Shown here: positions 33,053 through 39,346 of the stretch, piece by piece
How the letters are laid out: the number at the start of each line of letters is the position of its first letter
Numbering within the stretch: the first letter of the stretch is position 1
DNA from: DASUBV01 sp035763085
Lineage (GTDB): Bacteria > Actinomycetota > Actinomycetes > Streptosporangiales > Streptosporangiaceae
Assembly (NCBI GenBank): GCA_035763085.1
Contig: DASUBV010000378.1
Location: 1 to 39,346, forward strand
Direction of reading: 5' to 3'
DNA: 39,346 nt
Translations under genes and position numbers: made by a program
Notes under the pieces: model-generated
What the model saw: only the letters and a program-made list of their open reading frames with translations
What the model was told of the DNA's origin: nothing
Databases searched by the model: none

Positions 33053-33224
33053 TCATGCCCTCATCACTGGTGTGGCTGGCCCGCTGTGCCTGAGCATGCG
33101 CAGAGCGGGCGCTGTTCTCCAGTGACGGCGTCACGAGGCCGGCCATGAACAATTCACGATTCGGCCGTGAGACTTGCCGGGTATCTCGTTCTCTCATGCC
33201 CCGCCATGTGAATAACTCATGCCC
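33053..33224. repeat. Three TCATGCCC copies plus operator-like inverted repeats
   Basis: TCATGCCC occurs in one orientation at 33053-33060 (over the SARP ribosome site), 33194-33201 and 33217-33224; the last two extend to CTCATGCCC with a 23-bp period. In addition 33144-33157 and 33208-33221 are imperfect inverted copies (11 of 14 match), and 33122-33134 is the palindrome GTGAC-GGC-GTCAC. All lie in the divergent SARP/P3 region, so binding sites for a cluster regulator are likely. Confidence 0.45.
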
Positions 33225-33306
33225 TTTCAATGACGGTCGCACTACGCAGCAGGCTCCTGCCACGCGCAAGCTCCTCTCAGGATCACCCCCGGTGAGGAGC
33301 GAAGTC

Positions 33307-33504
33307 ATGGATGCCAGCCACAGAACACAGCGAGCCCTACTGGACACCGCCTGCCGCAGCGACCTCCCAGCTGCCGCAACTGCCAGGCACGGAGACCTCG
33401 TCATCGAGAATTTCGCAGAGTTCGCCGCTGCGGGCCTGCCGGGCGTGTGCGGGATCTGCATCGCCGACTACATCGCTCACAGGTCACCGTCGGCCAGCGC
33501 CTGA
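33307..33504 (+). CDS. P3: candidate Cys-containing precursor peptide before YcaO
   Basis: A 65-residue peptide. The ATG at 33307 follows GTGAGGAG with good spacing. Residues 28-43 (HGDLVIENFAEFAAAG) look like the acidic-hydrophobic leader part of azole peptide precursors. The C-terminus GLPGVCGICIADY then HRSPSASA offers Cys48 and Cys51 for heterocyclisation and Ser60, Ser62 and Ser64 for heterocyclisation or dehydration. Its stop is 7 nt before the cyclodehydratase start, the usual place for such a gene. It shares no block with P1 or P2. Evidence is position, size and composition only; it could instead be a short leader ORF controlling YcaO translation. Confidence 0.58.
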   Translation: MDASHRTQRALLDTACRSDLPAAATARHGDLVIENFAEFAAAGLPGVCGICIADYIAHRSPSASA

Positions 33505-33511
33505 GTTCGGC

Positions 33512-35779
33512 ATGGATCCCGCAGACAGCCGGCTAGTCGGCTTTAAGCACCATCTGCGGGCCGCGACGGTCCCGGCAGAGGCGGTCTACCTGATTTCAGA
33601 ACGCGGGGTGACCGCCCTGTCGGGATCGTGCATCGAGAGGCTCGCCCCGCTCCTCGACGGCACGCGCAGCGTCGCCCAGCTGACCAGGGAAGTGTCGGCC
33701 GACGTTGCCGCGGCTCAGGTCGGCGCGGTCCTCGAGCAGCTGTCGGAGGCGGGCCTGCTGGACCTGCGCCAGCCGCCCGCCGCCCGCCCGCCGCTTCCCG
33801 GCGCGGCCGGCCCCCGCGCCACGAGCACGGCGGCCTTCTGGTCGCTGGCCGGGCTCGACGCGGACGAGGCCGCCTGGGCGGTCGGCGCCGCGACGGTGGA
33901 GATCGTCACCCTGGATGGCACCGACGCCGCCGCCGTCGCCGCCGTGTGTGCTGAGTCCGGCCTGGCCTGCGATGACACGGCCGCGGACATCAGCCTCGTA
34001 CTGTGTGAGGACTACCTGGACGCCCGGCTGCAGGCGGTCAACGCCCGGCACCTGTCCGGCGGGCGCCCGTGGCTGCTGGCCAGGACGGCGGGCGCGCAGG
34101 CCTGGATCGGCCCGTTATTCCGGCCTGGCGCCGGGCCGTGCTGGGCCTGCCTGGCGAGAAGGCTGGAGGGCAACCGGGACGAAGCCCACCTGGTGCGGCG
34201 CGCCCTCGGCGGATGGCCGGCCGCGCCACAGGCGTCGCTGCCCGCCAGCCGTAGCGCCGCACTCCGCCTCGCGATCGGGGAGGTGGCTAAGTGGCTCGCG
34301 GGCATCCGCAGCGAAGGACAGCGCGCGATCTACATCTTCGACACCGTCAGCCTGCGTGGCCACCACCACGCCGTGCACGCCCGCCCGCAGTGCGCCAGCT
34401 GCGGCACCCCGCAGCTGGCGGCAGAGCGGGCCAGCCAGCCGCCGGCGCTCGCAGCGCGGCCCGCACACGGCGGCCAGCTCAGTGACCCCGCGCGCGTGCT
34501 GGCCGAGTATGCCCACCTGGTGGACCCGGTCACCGGCATCGTGGCCGGCCTGCAGCGCGACGAGAGCGCCCCGGAGTTCCAGCATGCGTACACGTCGGGT
34601 CGCAACCGGGCCATGGCCGCCAGCACCGTGGCCGGAATCAAGGCGGGTTCCCGGCACCCGAGCGGCGGCCGGGGCGTGACCGAGGAGGAGGCCCGCGCGG
34701 GCGCCCTGTGCGAGGCAGTCGAGCGGTACTGCGGCACCCGCCAGGGCGACGAGCCGACCGTCCGGGGCAGCCTCGCCAGCCTCGGCGGCCAGGCGCTGCA
34801 CCCCGGGGCCTGCCTGCTCTTCGACCAGCGCCAGTTCGACGACCGGACCCGGTGGAACGCGGCCTGCGCGCCGTTCCACCGCGTCCCGGAGCCGTTCGGT
34901 GACGAGGTGGTGACCGACTGGACGCCGGTGTGGTCGCTACTCACCGGCGAGCAGAAACTGCTGCCCACGGCGATGCTCTACTACAACCCGGGCAGCGAGC
35001 CCGGGCCTTCCGGTGTCCTGGCCGACTCCAACGGCAGCGCGGCGGGCGCCAGCCTGGACGATGCCATCGTCCGCGGATTCCTCGAGCTGGCAGAGCGCGA
35101 CGCCGTCGCGCTGTGGTGGTACAACCGCACCCGGCAGCCGGCCGTCGGCCTGAGCTCGTTCGAGGATTCCTGGATCACCGGGCTGCCGGAGCGCTACCGG
35201 CGGCTCGGCCGTGAGCTCTGGGTGCTCGATGCCACGTCAGATCTCGGGATTCCGGTCATGGTGGCTATCTCCCGGCGCACGGATCAGCCGGCCGAGGACA
35301 TCGTGCTCGGCTTCGGGGCACACTTCGACCCGCGGATCGCTCTGCGCCGCGCGCTCACCGAGCTTGGCCAGCTGCTGCCGCGTACCGCCCCTGCTGCGGC
35401 GGGCTGCGGCAGCTACCGGCGCGATGATCCGCACCTGGTCTCGTGGTGGACCCGCGCGACCACCGGCAACCAGCCCTACCTGCTACCGCGGCCGGGCCTG
35501 GCCGCGCGGGGCGCCGCCGACTATGGCTGCGAGACTGCCGGGTCCGCCAGCCTCGACGCCATCTGCGCGGTCGTCCGGCGGGCCGGGCTCGACATCCTGG
35601 TCCTCGACCAGACCAGGCCAGACATCCGGATGCCGGTCGTCAAGGTCGTGGTCCCCGGAATGCGGCATTTCTGGCCCCGGTTCGCCCCCGGCCGTCTCTT
35701 CGACGTTCCGGTGCGCCTGGGGCGGCTGGTCCGGCCGACCCGGTATTCCGACCTGAATCCGACTCCCCTCTACACCTAA
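33512..35779 (+). CDS. Fused E1-like/YcaO azoline cyclodehydratase
   Basis: A 755-residue fusion of the TOMM leader-binding partner and YcaO. Residues about 8-88 are a winged-helix, RRE-like leader-binding unit. An E1/ThiF-like part follows to about 320, with zinc Cys pairs Cys210/Cys213 (CWAC) and Cys294/Cys297 (CASC). The YcaO domain fills 325-755: ATP-site segments GVTEEEARAGALCEAVERY (about 388-406) and DDAIVRGFLELAERDA. It ends in LNPTPLYT, a partial version of the Pro-rich C-terminus important in azoline-forming YcaOs. It would activate the backbone amide with ATP and convert Cys/Ser/Thr to azolines. It sits 7 nt after P3 and 24 nt before the dehydrogenase. Confidence 0.92.
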   Translation: MDPADSRLVGFKHHLRAATVPAEAVYLISERGVTALSGSCIERLAPLLDGTRSVAQLTREVSADVAAAQVGAVLEQLSEAGLLDLRQPPAARPPLPGAAGPRATSTAAFWSLAGLDADEAAWAVGAATVEIVTLDGTDAAAVAAVCAESGLACDDTAADISLVLCEDYLDARLQAVNARHLSGGRPWLLARTAGAQAWIGPLFRPGAGPCWACLARRLEGNRDEAHLVRRALGGWPAAPQASLPASRSAALRLAIGEVAKWLAGIRSEGQRAIYIFDTVSLRGHHHAVHARPQCASCGTPQLAAERASQPPALAARPAHGGQLSDPARVLAEYAHLVDPVTGIVAGLQRDESAPEFQHAYTSGRNRAMAASTVAGIKAGSRHPSGGRGVTEEEARAGALCEAVERYCGTRQGDEPTVRGSLASLGGQALHPGACLLFDQRQFDDRTRWNAACAPFHRVPEPFGDEVVTDWTPVWSLLTGEQKLLPTAMLYYNPGSEPGPSGVLADSNGSAAGASLDDAIVRGFLELAERDAVALWWYNRTRQPAVGLSSFEDSWITGLPERYRRLGRELWVLDATSDLGIPVMVAISRRTDQPAEDIVLGFGAHFDPRIALRRALTELGQLLPRTAPAAAGCGSYRRDDPHLVSWWTRATTGNQPYLLPRPGLAARGAADYGCETAGSASLDAICAVVRRAGLDILVLDQTRPDIRMPVVKVVVPGMRHFWPRFAPGRLFDVPVRLGRLVRPTRYSDLNPTPLYT

Positions 35780-35803
35780 TCAGCTCAGATGTAAGGCTGG
35801 CCG

Positions 35804-37435
35804 ATGAGAATAGAAAGTGACCGCGCCGCGCCGTCCCGGGCGCGGGTGGAGCTCTGGTCGCTGCGGGCCGATGTGAGCGTCGAGAGTGAGCCGGCGGGCG
35901 GCCCTGTCCGGCTGCGCGGGCGCTGGGGTGATGTCGTCGTCCCCCGCCCGTCCCGCCTGGTGCGCGAGGCGCTGGCGCGGATGCGGCTGGGACCGGTCTC
36001 GCTGGAGAACGCCATCAGCGGGCTCCCGGTGCCGGCGGGCGGCGACGCCGACCTGGGGCGAGCGGACCTCGACCGCGTCTTCGAGCAACTGCAGCCGCTG
36101 ATCGTCAGGTCGCTGGGGCTGCCGTCCGGGCAGCCGCTGCTGTCCGTGGTGCCGCTGACGGTGCGCTCCCGGTTCCGCCCGGTGCCGCTAGCCCCGGACA
36201 TTCCTATCCGGCTGTCGGCCTTCGCCGAGCTGCGCAGCGACGGGAGCATGTACTGCATCGAGTCGTCTCTGGCCCTGCACCGGGTGCTGCTGCACCGGGC
36301 CGAGGCAATGATGCTGATCGCGCCGCTGGCCAGCCCCGTCACGCCCGCCGCGCTCCTGGCCGGCGTGCCGGGCCTCGGCCCGGTAGCTGCCGACGCGCTG
36401 GAGTACCTGGCCGCCGCCGGGATGGTGGTGCAGGCCCGGCAGGCTGCGGAGAACCAGCCGGTGTTCGCCGAGGACACCGATCCTGCCCTGATCGGCTGGT
36501 CGCCGGTGGACATGATGTTCCACAACCGCAGCACTCTGGGGCGTCATGATCACAACTTCGGCATCACCTACCCGACCGGGGAGACCACACCCGCCGAGCC
36601 GGTCGTCAAGCCCCCGGCCCCGGACTACATCCGGCTGCACAGGCCTCGCTGGGACGACCTGTGCGCGGCCGACCCGCCGCTGACCGCCGTCGTCGAGGCC
36701 CGCCGGTCGATGGGCCGCCATGGCGCCGGGCCGGTCACGATCGCCGACCTCGGCGACCTGCTGTACCGGACGGCGCGGGTCCGGTCGCTCATTGCCACCG
36801 GGCCGCCCGGCTATCCCGGCTCCGGCGAGCCGCAAGCCGGGTATGAGCTCAGCGACCGGCCGTACCCCAGCGGCGGCGCCTGCTATGAGATGGAGTTCTA
36901 CGTCACGGCGGGCAACTGCACCGGCCTGGACCGCGGCGTTTATCACTATGACCCGCTCGGGCACCGGCTCGAGCCGGTCGGCGCCGACGGCCCGGCTGTT
37001 GACGAGCTCCTGGGCTGCGCCCGGGTGGCGGCTGCCATGGCAGCGCCTCCGCCGGTCCTGCTCACCATGACCGTGCGCTTCCGCCGCCTGTCCTGGAAGT
37101 ACGAAGGGCTGGCCTACCGGATGGTGCTGATGCACGTTGGCGTGCTGATCCAGAGTCTGTACCTGGTCTGCACGGCGATGCGCCTGGCTCCGTGCGCCCT
37201 CGGCTCGGTCAGCATCGAGGCGGCGGCCCGCGCCTTCGGCACGGACTGGCGCGTCGAGCCGTGCGTGGGGCAGTTCATCGTGGGCGGCGATTCTGACGAG
37301 CCCCCCCGTGATGCCAGCCGGTGGCGAGATGTTAACGACGCCCGGTGGGCTGACCTTGCCCGTGCCTACCTGGAGCGGCCGCCGCAGGCACCCGTGAATC
37401 TCGAGAAAGGACCAGGCGATGACCCGGCGAGCTAG
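35804..37435 (+). CDS. SagB-type FMN azoline dehydrogenase
   Basis: A 543-residue SagB/ThcOx protein. The first 270 residues are an extra domain of the long SagB subtype, possibly substrate-binding. The nitroreductase-type domain follows, with PYPSGGACYEMEFYV and SWKYEGLAYRMVLMHVG; Lys431-Tyr432 match the catalytic Lys-Tyr pair known for azoline oxidases. APCALG near 473-478 is part of the FMN site. It would oxidise azolines made by the neighbouring cyclodehydratase to azoles. The start at 35804 has AAGG upstream. The end overlaps the hydrolase gene by 17 nt. Confidence 0.92.
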   Translation: MRIESDRAAPSRARVELWSLRADVSVESEPAGGPVRLRGRWGDVVVPRPSRLVREALARMRLGPVSLENAISGLPVPAGGDADLGRADLDRVFEQLQPLIVRSLGLPSGQPLLSVVPLTVRSRFRPVPLAPDIPIRLSAFAELRSDGSMYCIESSLALHRVLLHRAEAMMLIAPLASPVTPAALLAGVPGLGPVAADALEYLAAAGMVVQARQAAENQPVFAEDTDPALIGWSPVDMMFHNRSTLGRHDHNFGITYPTGETTPAEPVVKPPAPDYIRLHRPRWDDLCAADPPLTAVVEARRSMGRHGAGPVTIADLGDLLYRTARVRSLIATGPPGYPGSGEPQAGYELSDRPYPSGGACYEMEFYVTAGNCTGLDRGVYHYDPLGHRLEPVGADGPAVDELLGCARVAAAMAAPPPVLLTMTVRFRRLSWKYEGLAYRMVLMHVGVLIQSLYLVCTAMRLAPCALGSVSIEAAARAFGTDWRVEPCVGQFIVGGDSDEPPRDASRWRDVNDARWADLARAYLERPPQAPVNLEKGPGDDPAS

Positions 37436-38345
37436 GCGGTTCGCGGTCAGCGTGGCGGTAGCCGTGACGGCGGCGGCTGCCACAGTGCCCCTGCCCGCTG
37501 CCGCCTCGGCCGCCTCGGCCGCGCCGCCGCCCGCCGGCATCCTCAGCGCTCCGACGCTCGTCGCGAACACGGCCGACGGGACTGTGGGCTACCGCGATGT
37601 GGGTCATGGCAGCCCGATTGTCCTGATTGTCGGGTCCGGCGGGACGATGGACAACTGGGACCCGTCCTTCGTCGACGCGCTGGCCGCCCGGCACCGGGTC
37701 ATCGTCCTGGATAACTCCGGAGTGGGCCAGACCGCCGCCCTGAGCGCGCCGCTGACCATCGCGAAAATGGCCGGCCAGGCCAGCGCGCTCATCACCGCGC
37801 TGCGGCTGCACCGGCCGACGCTGCTGGGCTGGTCCATGGGCGGCATGATCGCGCAGGTCGTGGCGGCGCTGCAGCCCTGGCAGGTCGGCCGGCTGATCCT
37901 GGCGGGCACCGAGCCGGGTGACGGGCACGCGCTGCCCATCCCGCAGTCCGTGCTCGACGAGCTGGGGAGCACGGACGTGGCCACCGTCGTCGGGCTGCTC
38001 TTCCCGCCCGACCAGGAAGCCGCCGGGCTGGCCTACTTCGAGGACATCTTCCGGTACCCGGGCTTCTACGCGGCGCCCCCCGCCGCGGCGAGCGCGCAGC
38101 TGGCCGCCACGCTGAGCTGGATCGCCGGCGACGAGCCGGCCGGGCACCTGACGGGCCGCATCCATGCCCGCACGCTGGTGGCCGGCGGAACCCAGGACGT
38201 GTTCGATCCGGCCCGTAACGACGTGCTGCTGGCAAGGGGCATTCGCGGGGCACGGCTGGTCCTGTACCCGGACGCCGGCCACGCCTTCCTCTTCCAGGAC
38301 GCGGCATCCTTCATCCCGCTGGTGGAGCGGTTCATCGGCCGGTGA
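37419..38345 (+). CDS. Secreted alpha/beta hydrolase
   Basis: A 308-residue hydrolase. Residues 1-35 are a Sec-type signal peptide (Arg-rich start, long Ala/Val core). The nucleophile elbow GWSMGG has Ser139; Asp in GGTQDVFDP and His in PDAGHAFLF complete the triad. The oxyanion strand VLIVGSGG and DNSGVGQT fit the esterase/peroxidase-like group. The gene overlaps the dehydrogenase by 17 nt, so it belongs to the operon. A role outside the cell is likely, such as ester or amide cleavage of the exported product or resistance; nothing fixes the substrate. Confidence 0.88.
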   Translation: MTRRARRFAVSVAVAVTAAAATVPLPAAASAASAAPPPAGILSAPTLVANTADGTVGYRDVGHGSPIVLIVGSGGTMDNWDPSFVDALAARHRVIVLDNSGVGQTAALSAPLTIAKMAGQASALITALRLHRPTLLGWSMGGMIAQVVAALQPWQVGRLILAGTEPGDGHALPIPQSVLDELGSTDVATVVGLLFPPDQEAAGLAYFEDIFRYPGFYAAPPAAASAQLAATLSWIAGDEPAGHLTGRIHARTLVAGGTQDVFDPARNDVLLARGIRGARLVLYPDAGHAFLFQDAASFIPLVERFIGR

Positions 38346-38357
38346 CGGGCCGGCCGG

Positions 38358-38374
38358 CGACGGGCATGCCGTCG
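38358..38374. terminator. Hairpin between hydrolase and tRNA
   Basis: CGACGG at 38358-38363 pairs with CCGTCG at 38369-38374 around a 5-nt loop, 13 bp after the hydrolase stop and before the convergent tRNA gene. It is a plausible but short terminator. Confidence 0.4.
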
Positions 38375-38430
38375 ACGATCAGCCGGTACCGATTCGTCAG
38401 GCATCAGCCGAGAACGCACATTCGGTTCGG

Positions 38431-38502
38431 TGGGGCGCCTGGGGCTCGAACCCAGAACCCACGGATTAAAAGTCCGCTGCTCTACCATTGAGCTAACGCC
38501 CC
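38431..38502 (-). tRNA. tRNA-Lys (anticodon UUU)
   Basis: The minus strand folds into a full cloverleaf of 72 nt. The acceptor stem GGGGCGT pairs with GCGCCCC (one G-U) plus discriminator A. The D-arm is GCTC...GAGC, the anticodon stem GCGGA/TCCGT encloses CTTTTAA with anticodon TTT, and the T-arm CTGGG-TTCGAGC-CCCAG is intact. No CCA is encoded, as is common in actinomycetes. Its 3-prime end points toward the peptide locus. Confidence 0.96.
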
Positions 38503-38546
38503 GCGTGAATTAGCCGTCTGACCTGCATTTTCTCCCGTCAGCTCGT

Positions 38547-38574
38547 GTTGTAGCCTGCGAGCATACCGCTGCAA
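38547..38574 (-). promoter_or_regulatory. Possible tRNA-Lys promoter
   Basis: On the minus strand TTGCAG (38574-38569) and TACAAC (38552-38547) are spaced by 16 bp and lie about 45 bp upstream of the tRNA. Both differ from consensus, so this is only a candidate. Confidence 0.3.
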
Positions 38575-38609
38575 CAGCAACGGACTGATGAACCAGGGGG
38601 AGCTGCACC

Positions 38610-39346
38610 GTGAGCATGACCGACCTGCTCCCGAGCTGGGAGCTGGCCCTGGACTCGGCGAACAAGTCGCCGCGAACCATCATCAGCTACACCGCCTCCG
38701 TCCGGTCGCTCGGCAGGTACCTCCGCGAGCACAGCATGCCAGACGATATCGGCGGTGTGGAGCCCGAGCACATACGGGCGTTCCTGCGTGACGAGCGGGA
38801 GCGGACCTCGGCCGCCACCGCGCAGCGTCACTACCGCAGCCTGCACGTGTGGTTCGCCTGGCTGGAGGCCGAGGGGGAGCTGGCCGGGGAGAGCCCCATG
38901 CGCCGCGTCGAGAAGCCGAAGGTGCCGCAGACGGTCAAGCCGTTCCTGACCGATGACGAGCTGACCGCGCTGCTCCGGGCCTGCGAGGGCACCGGTTTCG
39001 AGGCCCGGCGCGACATGGCGATCATGCGCGTGCTAATCGACACCGGGCTCCGCGTGTCCGGCCTGGCCGGGCTGCGGTTCACCGACGACGACCGCAGCGA
39101 TGTGTGGCTGGCGCAGAAACGGCTGCGGGTCACGCTCAAGGGCGGGGACGTGACGTACGTGCCGATCGGCCGCAAGACGGCAGCGGCCCTGGACCGCTAC
39201 CTGCGCTCTAGAGTCAAGCACGCCCGCGCTGCCAGCCCGTGGCTTTGGCTGGGCGTCCGCACGGGAGCGCGCGCTGAGCATTTCACAGACACCGGGAGTC
39301 GCCAGATGCGGGCACGCCGGGGCAGGCCGGCGGGCGTGGCCGATGT
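38610..39346 (+). CDS. Tyrosine recombinase/integrase, cut by window end
   Basis: An open frame of about 245 codons running off the right edge. The start is GTG 38610 with GGGGGAG upstream; an ATG at 38616 is in frame. The N-terminal SAM-like core-binding domain (SPRTIISYTASVRSLGRYL, then TAQRHYRSLHVWFAWL) is followed by the catalytic domain, with the first catalytic Arg in DTGLRVSGLAGLRF and LKGGDVTYVPIG carrying the beta-hairpin Lys. The HxxR and Tyr motifs would lie beyond the window. Xer/phage-integrase type. It lies next to tRNA-Lys but on the 5-prime side of the tRNA, which is not the usual arrangement for integration at a tRNA 3-prime end. Confidence 0.85.
   Translation, partial: MSMTDLLPSWELALDSANKSPRTIISYTASVRSLGRYLREHSMPDDIGGVEPEHIRAFLRDERERTSAATAQRHYRSLHVWFAWLEAEGELAGESPMRRVEKPKVPQTVKPFLTDDELTALLRACEGTGFEARRDMAIMRVLIDTGLRVSGLAGLRFTDDDRSDVWLAQKRLRVTLKGGDVTYVPIGRKTAAALDRYLRSRVKHARAASPWLWLGVRTGARAEHFTDTGSRQMRARRGRPAGVAD

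Noticed and set aside
26490..37435. Thiopeptide cluster
   Set aside because: No separate pyridine synthase (split elimination-domain-like cycloaddition enzyme) and no Ser/Cys-rich SxxxSC core; P3 has only two tail Cys.
36188..37570. 460-codon minus-strand frame opposite SagB
   Set aside because: Shadow of the dehydrogenase, whose motifs are on the plus strand.
1..39346. CRISPR array or insertion sequence
   Set aside because: No regularly spaced repeats and no transposase; the only mobile-element-type gene is the truncated integrase at the right edge.

Overview
This is a very GC-rich window with dense, mostly overlapping genes, GTG/TTG starts and strong GC bias at third codon positions. It also carries SARP-type regulators, a LuxR-type ATPase regulator and a cyclase-ATPase-TPR regulator. 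Together these point to a filamentous actinomycete chromosome (Streptomyces-like in the broad sense; no genus is claimed). Almost the whole window reads as one specialised-metabolite locus whose core is peptide (RiPP) modification. A tRNA-Lys gene and the start of a tyrosine recombinase lie at the right edge.

Layout. (1) 51-3786, minus strand: CapA-like protein, secreted sedolisin protease, then a small precursor-like peptide (P1). (2) 4004-9530, plus strand: Fe(II)/2-oxoglutarate dioxygenase, DrrAB-like ABC exporter, and a large ATPase-LuxR regulator, closed by a 21-bp hairpin. (3) 9613-15704, minus strand: TPR-like protein, putative B12-binding radical SAM enzyme, radical SAM enzyme, sugar nucleotidyltransferase, glycosyltransferase-like protein, radical SAM enzyme. 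(4) 15990-29585, plus strand, mostly ATGA/GTGA-coupled: two paralogous radical SAM enzymes, haem-oxygenase-like di-iron protein, cyclase/ATPase, cytosolic subtilisin-like protease, GAF protein, KAS-III-like acyltransferase, SARP-ATPase regulator, full-length LanB dehydratase. Operons 3 and 4 diverge from 15705-15989. (5) 29617-29826, minus strand: a second precursor-like peptide (P2) with a Nif11/nitrile-hydratase-like leader. (6) 30048-33051, minus strand: NarL-type response regulator, DesK-like kinase and a stand-alone SARP. (7) 33307-38345, plus strand: a third small peptide gene (P3), fused E1-like/YcaO cyclodehydratase, SagB-type azoline dehydrogenase, secreted alpha/beta hydrolase. (8) tRNA-Lys(UUU) and a truncated integrase.

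How it may work together (inference). P1-P3 are candidate substrates. The YcaO fusion and SagB would make azol(in)es from Cys/Ser/Thr. LanB would dehydrate Ser/Thr. The five radical SAM enzymes, the di-iron protein and the dioxygenase could install further C-C, C-H or oxidative changes. The KAS-III-like protein and the nucleotidyltransferase/glycosyltransferase pair could acylate or glycosylate. Two proteases could remove leaders, and the DrrAB-like pump could export. The most striking signal is that P1 and P2, with unrelated leaders and 29 kb apart, share the C-terminal block EVEAHG(G/A)TP, encoded by 27-bp segments identical at 24 positions. I cannot name a characterised system with this combination.
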